Shown here in pieces: positions 37,932-48,564 of a DNA stretch of 64,000 bases (positions within the stretch are counted from its first letter, which is position 1; each line of letters starts with the position of its first letter). The notes beneath the pieces were generated by a model. It saw only the letters and a program-made list of their open reading frames with translations, did no database searches and was not told the origin of the DNA. Origin of the DNA: Klebsiella michiganensis (GTDB taxonomy: Bacteria; Pseudomonadota; Gammaproteobacteria; Enterobacterales; Enterobacteriaceae). Both the position numbers and the translations under genes were made by a program. The stretch is taken from positions 1-64,000 of the forward strand of contig NZ_PRDB01000001.1 in the NCBI RefSeq assembly GCF_002925905.1, in the 5' to 3' direction.

Positions 37932-39188
37932 ATGACATTTTCACTTTTTGGCGACAAATTTACCCGTCATTCGGGCATCACCCGCTTGATGGAAGACCTC
38001 AATGACGGCCTGCGTACCCCGGGCGCCATCATGCTGGGCGGCGGCAATCCCGCGCAGATTCCGGAAATGAATGATTACTTCCATAGCCTGCTGGCCGACA
38101 TGCTGAACAGCGGCAAAGCCCTTGATGCGCTTTGTAATTATGACGGTCCGCAGGGTAAAAGCGAGCTGCTGGCCCTGCTGGCGCAGATGCTGCGTGATGA
38201 ACTGGGTTGGGAGATCGAACCACAGAATATTGCACTGACAAACGGCAGTCAGAGCGCGTTTTTCTACTTGTTTAACCTCTTCGCAGGCCGTCGCGCGGAT
38301 GGAACCACCCGTAAAGTGCTGTTTCCGTTGACGCCCGAGTACATCGGCTACGCCGATGCCGGCCTCGAAGAAGATCTGTTTGTCGCCACCCGCCCGAACA
38401 TTGAACTACTGCCGGAAGGCCAGTTTAAATACCACGTGGATTTCGAACATTTGCAGGTCACGGACGAGACGGGAATGATCTGCGTTTCCCGCCCCACCAA
38501 CCCAACGGGCAACGTGATCACCGACGATGAGCTGATCAAGCTGGATGCGCTGGCCAACCAGCACGGCATCCCGTTGGTGATTGATAACGCCTACGGCGTT
38601 CCGTTCCCGGGAATTATTTTCAGCGACGCCAGGCCGCTGTGGAATCCGAATATCGTGCTGTGCATGAGCCTCTCCAAGCTGGGTCTGCCGGGTAGCCGCT
38701 GCGGGATTATCATCGCTAACGAAAAAATCATCACCGCCATCAGCAATATGAACGGCATTATCAGCCTCGCCCCCGGCGGAATGGGGCCGGCCATGATGTG
38801 CGAGATGATTAAACGCAACGATCTTCTGCGCCTGTCGGAAACGGTGATTAAGCCGTTCTACTACCAGCGCGTTCAGGAGACTATTGCCATTATTCGCCGC
38901 TATTTGCCGGAAGATCGCTGCCTGATTCATAAACCGGAAGGCGCGATTTTTCTCTGGCTATGGTTTAAGGATCTGCCGATTTCTACCGAGCTGCTGTACC
39001 AGCGCCTGAAAAAGCGCGGCGTCCTGATGGTGCCGGGCGACTATTTCTTCCCTGGCCTGGATAAGCCATGGCCGCACACGCACCAGTGCATGCGCATGAA
39101 CTATGTACCGGACCCGGAGAAGATTGAAGCAGGCGTGAAGATTCTCGCCGAAGAAGTTGAACGCGCATGGGGTGAACAGGGCGCGTAA
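37932..39188 (+). CDS. avtA: Valine-pyruvate aminotransferase AvtA
   Basis: A 418-residue class I PLP aminotransferase. The PLP lysine lies in CMSLSKLGLPGSRCG (about 245-259), with the Asp in VIDNAYGVPFPG and the Asn in SRPTNPTGNV. It exchanges amino groups between valine and pyruvate to make alanine. Length and sequence match E. coli AvtA closely. No leader peptide or attenuator could be recognised upstream. Confidence 0.95.
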   Translation: MTFSLFGDKFTRHSGITRLMEDLNDGLRTPGAIMLGGGNPAQIPEMNDYFHSLLADMLNSGKALDALCNYDGPQGKSELLALLAQMLRDELGWEIEPQNIALTNGSQSAFFYLFNLFAGRRADGTTRKVLFPLTPEYIGYADAGLEEDLFVATRPNIELLPEGQFKYHVDFEHLQVTDETGMICVSRPTNPTGNVITDDELIKLDALANQHGIPLVIDNAYGVPFPGIIFSDARPLWNPNIVLCMSLSKLGLPGSRCGIIIANEKIITAISNMNGIISLAPGGMGPAMMCEMIKRNDLLRLSETVIKPFYYQRVQETIAIIRRYLPEDRCLIHKPEGAIFLWLWFKDLPISTELLYQRLKKRGVLMVPGDYFFPGLDKPWPHTHQCMRMNYVPDPEKIEAGVKILAEEVERAWGEQGA

Positions 39189-39215
39189 ACGAGCGCCAGG
39201 ATCCTGAATAATCCA

Positions 39216-39312
39216 GATATATTCCCGGCTCGCGCTGCGCTCAGCCGGGCTACAGGCTTCCAGCGTTCTGCGGACAGACAGCCCGGACAAGGCGCGCCAG
39301 CGCCGCCTCCGG
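39216..39312. repeat. REP/BIME pair between avtA and ysaA
   Basis: Two palindromic REP-like cores in opposite orientation, CCCGGCTCGCGCTGCGCTCAGCCGGG and GCCCGGACAAGGCGCGCC...CGCCTCCGGG, flank a short spacer. They are of the same family as the two tandem arrays in this window. Confidence 0.65.
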
Positions 39313-39338
39313 GAACACGCCGTAAGAAGGCATCATCG

Positions 39339-39827
39339 CTACATCGCCAGCGCCATCCGCTGGCGACGTTCAGCGGCTATTCTCTCCAGTTCCATCGGTT
39401 CCATGCAGCGCAGCGCCTGCGTCGGGCATGCCGCCACGCAGGCCGGGCCTTCTTCCCGATGGCTGCACAAATCGCACTTCAGCGCCTGTACGCCCTCCTC
39501 CACCCGCATCACCGTCATCGCGCCATAGGGGCACGCCACCATGCAGCTTTTGCAGCCGATGCAGCGGCGCTGATCCACGCGCCAGACCGAATTTTCCCGG
39601 CGGATAGCGCCCTCGGGGCAGACGTTGGCGCAGGGCGCATCTTCACACTGGCGGCAAAGCGTCGCCGTCGAGAGTTCGTCATTTTTCACCACGCGGATCC
39701 GCGGCGCAAAGCGCATGGCGGAAACGCCAGAACAGTCCTGGTCCCGCTGATGGGATACCACGCAGGCGACTTCACAGGTACGGCAGCCGATGCACTTTTG
39801 CGCATCCGCGATAATAAACCGGTTCAT
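39339..39827 (-). CDS. ysaA: Ferredoxin-type 4Fe-4S electron transfer protein YsaA
   Basis: A 162-residue protein with sixteen cysteines arranged for four [4Fe-4S] clusters: CIGCRTCEVAC, CRQCEDAPCANVCP, CIGCKSCMVACP and CDLCSHREEGPACVAACP. This is the HycB/DmsB-type electron-transfer subunit fold. It has no signal or membrane anchor and no catalytic partner beside it. It should shuttle electrons in the cytoplasm for an enzyme encoded elsewhere, not identified here. Confidence 0.92.
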   Translation of the reverse strand: MNRFIIADAQKCIGCRTCEVACVVSHQRDQDCSGVSAMRFAPRIRVVKNDELSTATLCRQCEDAPCANVCPEGAIRRENSVWRVDQRRCIGCKSCMVACPYGAMTVMRVEEGVQALKCDLCSHREEGPACVAACPTQALRCMEPMELERIAAERRQRMALAM

Positions 39828-39945
39828 CCTTGCTCCACTGGGGATAAAAACGCAGAGTGCCAGAAAAAACCGCTTCCGCGCCTTGATCCTGAATGGAGTC
39901 AGCGGCGTTTTCTCTCAGATGCCCGGGACAATTTGGTCATCTGCC

Positions 39946-40764
39946 TTACCCTTCCCGCACGGAAAAGCCCAGTTCGCGGGAAATCGCCTCTGCCGTATCG
40001 CGCAGCGGCTTGAGTAAATTCTTCTCTCCTACCTGCTTGAGGCGCGATGTTGATAAGGAGATAGAAATGGCATAAGGCACGCGTCCATGAATATCGAAAA
40101 CCGGGACCGCCAGGCAGGACACGCCCAACTCGTTCTCTTCCCTGTCCATCGCCATATTACGCTCGCGGATCTGCGCCAGCTCATCATGCATCGCAGGTAA
40201 GCCGGTAATGGTATTCCGGGTCAGCGGCTGAATAATATCCTGGTGTGAATTCCAGTAGCTCTCAACGTAGTCAGGATGGCCAAACGCCATATAAATCTTG
40301 CCCATTGCCGAGCAGTACAGCGGCATATGCTGGCCAATATAGGCGCGCGTACGCAGCATGCCGGTGGTCGGCTCCAGCTTATAAATCAGGATAGCGTGGT
40401 CATCTTCACGGCTGGAGAAGTTCACCGTCTCGCCGGTGGCCAGGTTGAGCGCCTCAAGATGCGGCGCCGCGACGTGGATGATGTTGAGCGACGACAAAGC
40501 CTTTTGGCCAACGGCGATAAACTTTGTCGTCAGACGATAGCTCCCCGCCGCCGGGGCTGGCGTCACGTAGCCGCAGGATTGCAGCCCCTGCAATAAGCGA
40601 TGAACGGTGCTTTTGTTCAGGCCCGCCAGTTCCGACAGATGCGCCAGCGGGCATCCGTTTGGGTAATTACTCAGGATCTCAATCAGCATCAACCCACGAA
40701 AAAGGCTCTGGCTTCCGGCAGGCCTCTCTTTGTCTTGCGTTACATCGCTCTCTTTTGTGCCCAT
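39946..40764 (-). CDS. yiaJ: IclR-family repressor YiaJ (PlaR) of the yiaK-S operon
   Basis: A 272-residue IclR-type regulator. The winged helix-turn-helix at about 20-80 includes CPLAHLSELAGLNKSTVHRLLQGL. The C-terminal effector domain carries MPLYCSAMGKIYMAF and ENELGVSCLAVPVFD. In E. coli (YiaJ, also PlaR) it controls the divergent yiaK operon; in K. pneumoniae L-ascorbate-6-phosphate made by the ula system releases it. It is nearly identical in the core to the E. coli protein but shorter at the C-terminus. Confidence 0.94.
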   Translation of the reverse strand: MGTKESDVTQDKERPAGSQSLFRGLMLIEILSNYPNGCPLAHLSELAGLNKSTVHRLLQGLQSCGYVTPAPAAGSYRLTTKFIAVGQKALSSLNIIHVAAPHLEALNLATGETVNFSSREDDHAILIYKLEPTTGMLRTRAYIGQHMPLYCSAMGKIYMAFGHPDYVESYWNSHQDIIQPLTRNTITGLPAMHDELAQIRERNMAMDREENELGVSCLAVPVFDIHGRVPYAISISLSTSRLKQVGEKNLLKPLRDTAEAISRELGFSVREG

Positions 40765-40982
40765 CGTTTCCGCTCCCCGTTTTTGTCGCGTTCAGATGGT
40801 AGCGCAAAGTGTGTTTCAGTTCACGATCTGAACCGAAAAAACACAACTTTATGATTTTTATGATTTTTAAAAATAACTCTGCCCGTTGATCTGATAAAAA
40901 TTGATCGCTATATTTGAAATCAGATTTCGCATAGTGAAATTTAGAGATAAAAAAGCGATCAACTATGACCAGGGAAACAGGA
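40765..40982. promoter_or_regulatory. yiaJ-yiaK divergent control region with paired operator-like sites
   Basis: The 218-bp AT-rich gap contains GTTCA-CGATC-TGAAC (40819-40833), a perfect-armed palindrome. It also has TTGATCGCT (40901-40909) facing AGCGATCAA (40954-40962), 53 bp centre to centre, with a further TTGATC copy at 40886-40891. A TATGATTTT direct repeat lies near 40849-40867. These are the natural candidates for YiaJ binding. Confidence 0.5.
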
Positions 40983-42457
<1,475 letters not shown>

Positions 42458-42470
42458 TAAGGAGCACAAA

Positions 42471-43400
42471 ATGAATTCGAATAATACCGGTTACATTATC
42501 GGTGCGTACCCCTGTGCACCCTCATTTCACCAAAAGAGTGAAGAGGAAGAGACGGAATTCTGGCGGCAGCTCTCCGACACCCCGGATATTCGCGGGCTGG
42601 AGCAACCCTGCCTTGAACATCTTCATCCGCTCGGCGACGAGTGGTTATTGCGCCATACCCCGGGACACTGGCAGATTGTCGTTACCGCCATCATGGAAAC
42701 CATGCGCCGCCGCGGTGAAAACGGCGGCTTTGGGCTGGCATCCAGCGACGAAGAGCAGCGCAAAGCCTGCGTGGAGTACTATCGTCACCTGCAGCAGAAG
42801 ATCGCTAAAATCAATGGTAAGACCGCCGGAAAGGTCATTGCCCTTGAGCTTCACGCCGCCCCGCTGGCGGGCAATGCCAACGTGGATCAGGCTACCGATG
42901 CCTTTGCCCGTTCATTAAAAGAGATTACCCGCTGGGACTGGTCCTGCGAGCTGGTGCTGGAGCACTGCGACGCGATGACCGGCACCGCGCCGCGCAAAGG
43001 ATTTTTGCCGTTAGAAAACGTGCTGGAAGCCATTGCCGACTACGACATCAGCATCTGTATCAACTGGGCGCGCTCTGCCATTGAAGGGCGGAATACCGTT
43101 CTACCGCTCACCCATACGCAGCAGGCAAAACGGGCAGGGAAGCTCGGCGCGCTGATGTTTTCCGGCACGACGCAAACCGGCGAGTACGGCGAATGGCAGG
43201 ATTTACACGCGCCGTTCGCGCCTTTCTGCCCGCAGAGCCTGATGACCACCGACCACGCTCGTGAATTATTTGCCTGCGCAGGAGACGATCCCCTGCAATT
43301 CTCAGGTATCAAATTACTGGAAATCACTGCCAGCGCAAACGTTGACCATCGCATCGCGATATTACGCGACGGCATCTCAGCGCTAAAACAAGCACAATAA
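42471..43400 (+). CDS. yiaX1: YiaX1, uncharacterised TIM-barrel-like protein
   Basis: A 309-residue cytoplasmic protein with alternating strand/helix pattern like a sugar isomerase/epimerase barrel. Candidate metal or acid residues sit at strand ends: IALELHAAP (about 125), LVLEHCDAM (about 163), SICINWARS (about 196) and [11 protein letters not shown] (about 284). No E. coli gene stands here; it belongs to the Klebsiella yiaK-L-X1-X2-P-Q-R-S operon needed for aerobic L-ascorbate use. Its reaction is not established. It follows yiaL by 13 bp with an AAGGAG site. A lactone-opening or isomerisation step is a guess. Confidence 0.8.
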   Translation: MNSNNTGYIIGAYPCAPSFHQKSEEEETEFWRQLSDTPDIRGLEQPCLEHLHPLGDEWLLRHTPGHWQIVVTAIMETMRRRGENGGFGLASSDEEQRKACVEYYRHLQQKIAKINGKTAGKVIALELHAAPLAGNANVDQATDAFARSLKEITRWDWSCELVLEHCDAMTGTAPRKGFLPLENVLEAIADYDISICINWARSAIEGRNTVLPLTHTQQAKRAGKLGALMFSGTTQTGEYGEWQDLHAPFAPFCPQSLMTTDHARELFACAGDDPLQFSGIKLLEITASANVDHRIAILRDGISALKQAQ

Positions 43401-43452
43401 TAATAGCCACCTTCATCGCCAGAATATTTTTTAATATTACGAGACTATAAAG

Positions 43453-44772
43453 ATGAATATAACCTCTAACTCTACACCCAAAGATATACCGCGCCAGCGC
43501 TGGTTAAGAATTATTCCCCCAATACTGATCACCTGTATTATTTCTTATATGGACCGGGTCAATATTGCCTTTGCCATGCCCGGCGGCATGGATGCCGACT
43601 TAGGTATTTCCGCCACCATGGCGGGGCTGGCGGGCGGTATTTTCTTTATCGGTTATCTATTTTTACAGGTTCCCGGCGGGAAAATTGCCGTTCACGGCAG
43701 CGGTAAGAAATTTATCGGCTGGTCGCTGGTCGCCTGGGCGGTTATCTCCGTGCTGACGGGGTTAATTACCAATCAGTACCAGCTTCTGGCCCTGCGCTTC
43801 TTACTAGGCGTGGCGGAAGGCGGCATGCTGCCGGTCGTTCTCACCATGATCAGTAACTGGTTCCCTGATGCGGAACGCGGTCGCGCCAACGCGATTGTCA
43901 TTATGTTCGTGCCGATTGCCGGGATTATCACCGCCCCGCTCTCAGGCTGGATTATCACGGTTCTCGACTGGCGCTGGCTGTTTATTATCGAAGGTTTGCT
44001 CTCGCTGGTTGTTTTGGTTCTGTGGACCTACACCATCTATGACCGGCCGCAGGAAGCGCGCTGGATCTCTAAAGCAGAGCAGAACTATCTGGTCGAGACG
44101 CTGGCCGCAGAGCAACGGGCCATTGCCGGCACCGAGGTGAAAAACGCCTCTCTGAGCGCCGTTCTCTCCGACAAAACCATGTGGCAGCTTATCGCCCTGA
44201 ACTTCTTCTACCAGACCGGCATTTACGGCTACACCCTGTGGCTGCCCACCATTCTGAAAGAATTAACCCACAGCAGCATGGGGCAGGTCGGGATGCTCGC
44301 CATTCTGCCGTACGTCGGCGCCATTGCCGGGATGTTCCTGTTCTCTTCTCTTTCAGACCGAACCGGTAAACGCAAGCTGTTCGTCTGCCTGCCGCTGATT
44401 GGCTTCGCTCTGTGCATGTTCCTGTCGGTGGCGCTGAAAAATCAAATATGGCTCTCCTATGCCGCGCTGGTCGGCTGCGGATTCTTCCTGCAATCGGCGG
44501 CTGGCGTGTTCTGGACCATCCCGGCACGTCTGTTCAGCGCTGAAATGGCGGGCGGCGCGCGCGGGGTTATCAACGCGCTTGGCAACCTCGGCGGATTTTG
44601 TGGCCCTTATGCGGTCGGGGTTCTGATCACGCTGTACAGCAAAGACGCCGGCGTTTATTGCCTGGCGATCTCCCTGGCGCTGGCCGCGCTGATGGCGCTA
44701 CTGCTGCCGGCGAAATGCGATGCCGGTGCTGCGCCGGTAAAGACGATAAACCCACATAAACGCACTGCGTAA
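43453..44772 (+). CDS. yiaX2: YiaX2, MFS transporter for ascorbate-type sugar acids
   Basis: A 439-residue, 12-segment transporter of the anion:cation symporter family. It has the signature SYMDRVNIAFAMPGGM in helix 1 and RFLLGVAEGGMLPVVLTMISNWFP in helix 4. In K. pneumoniae YiaX2 carries L-ascorbate or its oxidation products. It replaces the TRAP transporter yiaMNO found at this place in E. coli. A REP hairpin follows before lyxK. Confidence 0.88.
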   Translation: MNITSNSTPKDIPRQRWLRIIPPILITCIISYMDRVNIAFAMPGGMDADLGISATMAGLAGGIFFIGYLFLQVPGGKIAVHGSGKKFIGWSLVAWAVISVLTGLITNQYQLLALRFLLGVAEGGMLPVVLTMISNWFPDAERGRANAIVIMFVPIAGIITAPLSGWIITVLDWRWLFIIEGLLSLVVLVLWTYTIYDRPQEARWISKAEQNYLVETLAAEQRAIAGTEVKNASLSAVLSDKTMWQLIALNFFYQTGIYGYTLWLPTILKELTHSSMGQVGMLAILPYVGAIAGMFLFSSLSDRTGKRKLFVCLPLIGFALCMFLSVALKNQIWLSYAALVGCGFFLQSAAGVFWTIPARLFSAEMAGGARGVINALGNLGGFCGPYAVGVLITLYSKDAGVYCLAISLALAALMALLLPAKCDAGAAPVKTINPHKRTA

Positions 44773-44774
44773 AA

Positions 44775-44835
44775 TCGAGCCCGGCGGCGCTGCGCCTGCC
44801 GGGTCTGCGAAATATGCCGGGTCCTCCCGGCAAGA
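44775..44835. repeat. REP-like hairpins between yiaX2 and lyxK
   Basis: GCCCGGCGGCGCTGCGCCTGCCGGG and TGCCGGGTCCTCCCGGCA are two adjacent palindromes inside the operon, 3 to 60 bp after the yiaX2 stop. They could stabilise the upstream message or lower expression of the downstream genes. Confidence 0.6.
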
Positions 44836-44849
44836 ATGAGATGCGAAAG

Positions 44850-46355
44850 ATGAGCAAGAAACAGGCCTTCTGGCTGGGTATTGATTGTGGCGGCACGTAT
44901 CTGAAAGCCGGTTTATATGATGCCGAAGGTCATGAACATGGCATTGTGCGGCAAGCGCTACAGACGATGTCGCCCCTGCCGGGTTACGCCGAACGCGACA
45001 TGCATCAGCTCTGGCAACACTGCGCGGCAACCATTGCCGGACTATTACAACGGGCAGGGGTATCCGGTGAACAGATTAAAGGCGTGGGCATCTCCGCTCA
45101 GGGTAAGGGCCTCTTCCTCCTCGATAAGCAGGATCGGCCGCTGGGTAACGCCATCCTCTCCTCCGATCGTCGGGCGCTGAATATCGTTCAGCGCTGGCAG
45201 CGGGACCGTATTCCCGAACGGCTCTATCCCGTTACCCGCCAGACGCTATGGACCGGGCATCCGGCTTCTCTGCTGCGCTGGGTCAAAGAGAATGACCCCC
45301 AGCGCTACGCGCAAATTGGCTGCGTGATGATGGGGCATGACTATCTGCGCTGGTGCTTAACCGGCGTGAAAGGCTGCGAGGAGAGCAACATCTCCGAGTC
45401 CAACCTCTACAACATGTCCACGGGCCAGTACGACCCGTGTCTGACCCAATGGCTGGGGATCGGCGAAGTGGATAGCGCGCTGCCCCCCGTTGTAGGGTCA
45501 GCCGAAATATGCGGGGAGATCACCGCTCAGGCAGCCGCTTTAACCGGTCTGGCGGCGGGTACTCCCGTCGTTGGCGGCCTGTTTGACGTGGTCTCCACCG
45601 CCCTTTGCGCCGGGATTGAGGATGAGTCGACCCTCAATGCGGTGATGGGGACCTGGGCCGTCACCAGCGGTATCGCTCACGGTCTGCGCGAACATGAGGC
45701 CCACCCTTACGTCTATGGCCGCTACGTCAATGACGGCCAGTATATCGTTCACGAAGCCAGCCCGACCTCATCCGGCAACCTCGAGTGGTTTACCGCCCAG
45801 TGGGGCGATCTCTCGTTTGATGAGATCAATCAGGCCGTAGCCAGTTTGCCGAAAGCCGGGAGCGAGCTGTTTTTTCTGCCGTTTCTCTACGGCAGCAACG
45901 CCGGGCTGGAGATGACCTGCGGCTTTTACGGCATGCAGGCGCTGCATACCCGCGCGCACCTGCTGCAGGCGGTTTATGAAGGCGTGGTATTCAGCCATAT
46001 GACCCATCTCAACCGTATGCGCGAACGCTTTACAAGCGTTCAGGCCCTGCGCGTCACCGGCGGCCCGGCGCACTCCGACGTCTGGATGCAAATGCTGGCG
46101 GACGTCAGCGGCTTACGCGTTGAACTGCCGCAGGTGGAAGAGACCGGCTGCTTTGGCGCTGCCCTCGCGGCGCGCGTCGGCACCGACGTATACCGCAGCT
46201 TTAGCGAAGCCCGGCGCGCCCGGCAGCACCCGGTACGCACGCTGCTGCCCGATATGACCGCCCACGCGCGCTATCAGCGCAAATACCGCCACTACCAGGA
46301 TTTGATTGAGGCACTACAGGGCTATCACGCCCGTATTAAGGAGCACGCATTATGA
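44850..46355 (+). CDS. lyxK: L-xylulose/3-keto-L-gulonate kinase (LyxK, YiaP)
   Basis: A 501-residue FGGY carbohydrate kinase. It begins WLGIDCGGTYLKAGLYD (phosphate loop), then has ISAQGKGLFLLDK, the catalytic Asp in GGLFDVVSTALCAG and the C-terminal VTGGPAHSDVWMQMLADVSG. It phosphorylates 3-keto-L-gulonate and L-xylulose, preparing substrate for SgbH. Start at 44850 is favoured by length; an ATG three codons earlier is possible. It overlaps sgbH by 4 bp. Confidence 0.94.
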   Translation: MSKKQAFWLGIDCGGTYLKAGLYDAEGHEHGIVRQALQTMSPLPGYAERDMHQLWQHCAATIAGLLQRAGVSGEQIKGVGISAQGKGLFLLDKQDRPLGNAILSSDRRALNIVQRWQRDRIPERLYPVTRQTLWTGHPASLLRWVKENDPQRYAQIGCVMMGHDYLRWCLTGVKGCEESNISESNLYNMSTGQYDPCLTQWLGIGEVDSALPPVVGSAEICGEITAQAAALTGLAAGTPVVGGLFDVVSTALCAGIEDESTLNAVMGTWAVTSGIAHGLREHEAHPYVYGRYVNDGQYIVHEASPTSSGNLEWFTAQWGDLSFDEINQAVASLPKAGSELFFLPFLYGSNAGLEMTCGFYGMQALHTRAHLLQAVYEGVVFSHMTHLNRMRERFTSVQALRVTGGPAHSDVWMQMLADVSGLRVELPQVEETGCFGAALAARVGTDVYRSFSEARRARQHPVRTLLPDMTAHARYQRKYRHYQDLIEALQGYHARIKEHAL

Positions 46356-47014
46356 GCCGACCATTACTGCAGCTGGCGCTGGACCACACCAGCCTTCAGG
46401 CTGCGCAGCGCGATGTCGCCCTGCTACAGGATCACGTTGATATCGTGGAGGCGGGGACCATCCTCTGTTTGACCGAGGGGCTTAACGCAGTTACAGCCCT
46501 GCGCACCCAGTGTCCGCAGAAGATCATCGTCGCCGACTGGAAAGTCGCCGACGCCGGTGAAACCCTGGCGCAGCAGGCCTTTGGCGCTGGCGCCAACTGG
46601 ATGACCATCATCTGCGCCGCGCCGCTCGCCACGGTCGAGAAAGGCCACGCCGTGGCCCAGGCCTGCGGCGGTGAAATTCAGATGGAGCTGTTCGGCAACT
46701 GGACGCTGGATGACGCCCGCGCCTGGTACCGTACCGGCGTCCATCAGGCGATTTACCATCGCGGACGCGATGCCCAGGCCAGCGGGCAGCAGTGGGGGGA
46801 GGCGGATCTGGCGCGCATGAAAGCGCTCTCCGACATTGGCCTTGAGCTATCGATCACCGGCGGGATTACCCCGGCCGATCTGCCGCTGTTCAAGGATATC
46901 AACGTCAAAGCGTTTATTGCCGGGCGCGCGCTGGCAGGCGCTGCCCATCCGGCACGGGTTGCCGCCGAATTCCACGCGCAAATCGACGCTATCTGGGGAG
47001 AACAGCATGCGTAA
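46352..47014 (+). CDS. sgbH: 3-keto-L-gulonate-6-phosphate decarboxylase
   Basis: SgbH (YiaQ) decarboxylates 3-keto-L-gulonate-6-phosphate to L-xylulose-5-phosphate. The 220-residue barrel is of the orotidine-phosphate-decarboxylase superfamily, with the metal-site motif [13 protein letters not shown] (about 58-70), [11 protein letters not shown], and the phosphate grip [11 protein letters not shown] and [11 protein letters not shown] near the C-terminus. The ATG overlaps the lyxK stop, so the two are coupled. Confidence 0.95.
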   Translation: MSRPLLQLALDHTSLQAAQRDVALLQDHVDIVEAGTILCLTEGLNAVTALRTQCPQKIIVADWKVADAGETLAQQAFGAGANWMTIICAAPLATVEKGHAVAQACGGEIQMELFGNWTLDDARAWYRTGVHQAIYHRGRDAQASGQQWGEADLARMKALSDIGLELSITGGITPADLPLFKDINVKAFIAGRALAGAAHPARVAAEFHAQIDAIWGEQHA

Positions 47015-47867
47015 CCACCCGTTAGGTATTTATGAAAAAGCGCTGGCGAAGGATCTCAGCTGGCCTGAACGGCTGGTGCTGGCCAAAAGCTGCGGTTTTG
47101 ATTTTGTCGAAATGTCGGTGGACGAGACCGACGAACGCCTTTCGCGCCTGGAGTGGACATCGGCCCAGCGGGCATCGCTGGTGAGCGCGATGCTGGAAAC
47201 CGGCGTCGCTATTCCCTCAATGTGCCTGTCCGCCCATCGCCGTTTCCCCTTTGGCAGCCGCGACGAGGCGGTACGCGAGCGGGCGCGGGAGATTATGACT
47301 AAAGCCATCCGCCTGGCGCGCGATCTGGGGATTCGTACTATTCAGCTGGCGGGTTACGACGTCTATTACGAAGAGCACGATGAAGGCACCCGGCAGCGTT
47401 TTGCCGAAGGGCTGGCCTGGGCGGTAGAACAGGCCGCCGCCGCGCAGGTGATGCTGGCGGTGGAGATCATGGACACCGCCTTTATGAACTCCATCAGCAA
47501 ATGGAAAAAGTGGGACGAGAGGCTTTCGTCACCGTGGTTTACCGTCTATCCGGACGTCGGCAACCTCAGCGCCTGGGGGAACGACGTCACCGCCGAGCTG
47601 AAACTGGGTATCGATCGTATCGCCGCCATCCACCTGAAGGACACGCTGCCCGTGACCGACGATAGCCCGGGCCAGTTCCGCGACGTGCCGTTCGGTGAAG
47701 GATGCGTTGATTTTGTCGGCATCTTTAAGACGCTGCATGAGCTGAACTACCGCGGTTCGTTTCTGATTGAGATGTGGACGGAGAAGGCCAGCGAACCGGT
47801 GCTGGAGATTATCCAGGCCCGGCGCTGGATTGAATCACGGATGCAGGAAGGAGGTTTCACATGTTAG
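47007..47867 (+). CDS. sgbU: L-xylulose-5-phosphate 3-epimerase
   Basis: SgbU (YiaR) turns L-xylulose-5-phosphate into L-ribulose-5-phosphate. The 286-residue TIM barrel has the family pattern [36 protein letters not shown] (metal Glu), [19 protein letters not shown] and [12 protein letters not shown]. The length equals the E. coli protein. It overlaps sgbH by 8 bp and sgbE by 7 bp. Confidence 0.95.
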   Translation: MRNHPLGIYEKALAKDLSWPERLVLAKSCGFDFVEMSVDETDERLSRLEWTSAQRASLVSAMLETGVAIPSMCLSAHRRFPFGSRDEAVRERAREIMTKAIRLARDLGIRTIQLAGYDVYYEEHDEGTRQRFAEGLAWAVEQAAAAQVMLAVEIMDTAFMNSISKWKKWDERLSSPWFTVYPDVGNLSAWGNDVTAELKLGIDRIAAIHLKDTLPVTDDSPGQFRDVPFGEGCVDFVGIFKTLHELNYRGSFLIEMWTEKASEPVLEIIQARRWIESRMQEGGFTC

Positions 47868-48559
47868 AGCAACTGAAAGCCGAGGTGCTGGCGGCAAACC
47901 TGGCGCTCCCGGCGCACCGGCTGGTCACCTTTACCTGGGGCAACGTCAGCGCGGTGGATGAAATGCGCCGTCTGATGGTCATTAAGCCCTCCGGCGTCGA
48001 ATATGAGGTGATGACCGCCGACGATATGGTGGTCGTAGAGATCGCCAGCGGTAAGATCGTTGAAGGCGCTAAAAAACCCTCTTCGGATACGCCAACGCAT
48101 CTGGCGCTTTATCGTCGCTATCCGCAGATCGGCGGGATCGTGCATACCCACTCCCGCCATGCGACGATCTGGTCGCAGGCCGGTCTCGATCTCCCCGCCT
48201 GGGGCACCACCCACGCCGACTATTTTTATGGCGCCATCCCCTGCACCCGGCCGATGACCGTTGAGGAGATTAACGGGGAGTATGAGTATCAGACCGGCGA
48301 AGTGATTATCAAAACCTTTGAACAGCGCGGTCTGGATCCGGCGCAAATCCCGGCGGTATTAGTCCATTCGCACGGCCCGTTTGCCTGGGGTAAAGATGCG
48401 GCCGACGCCGTACATAACGCCGTGGTACTTGAAGAGTGCGCCTATATGGGCCTGTTCTCGCGCCAGCTGGCGCCACAGCTGCCGGATATGCAGTCTGAAC
48501 TGCTCGATAAACACTATCTGCGTAAACACGGCGCGAATGCCTATTACGGGCAAAACTAA
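47861..48559 (+). CDS. sgbE: L-ribulose-5-phosphate 4-epimerase
   Basis: SgbE (YiaS) converts L-ribulose-5-phosphate to D-xylulose-5-phosphate, the exit into central metabolism. The 232-residue class II aldolase-fold protein has the zinc site [13 protein letters not shown] and [15 protein letters not shown], plus WGNVSAVDE and KPSGVEYE for the phosphate. Last gene of the operon; a REP array follows at once. Confidence 0.95.
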   Translation: MLEQLKAEVLAANLALPAHRLVTFTWGNVSAVDEMRRLMVIKPSGVEYEVMTADDMVVVEIASGKIVEGAKKPSSDTPTHLALYRRYPQIGGIVHTHSRHATIWSQAGLDLPAWGTTHADYFYGAIPCTRPMTVEEINGEYEYQTGEVIIKTFEQRGLDPAQIPAVLVHSHGPFAWGKDAADAVHNAVVLEECAYMGLFSRQLAPQLPDMQSELLDKHYLRKHGANAYYGQN

Positions 48560-48564
48560 CACCG

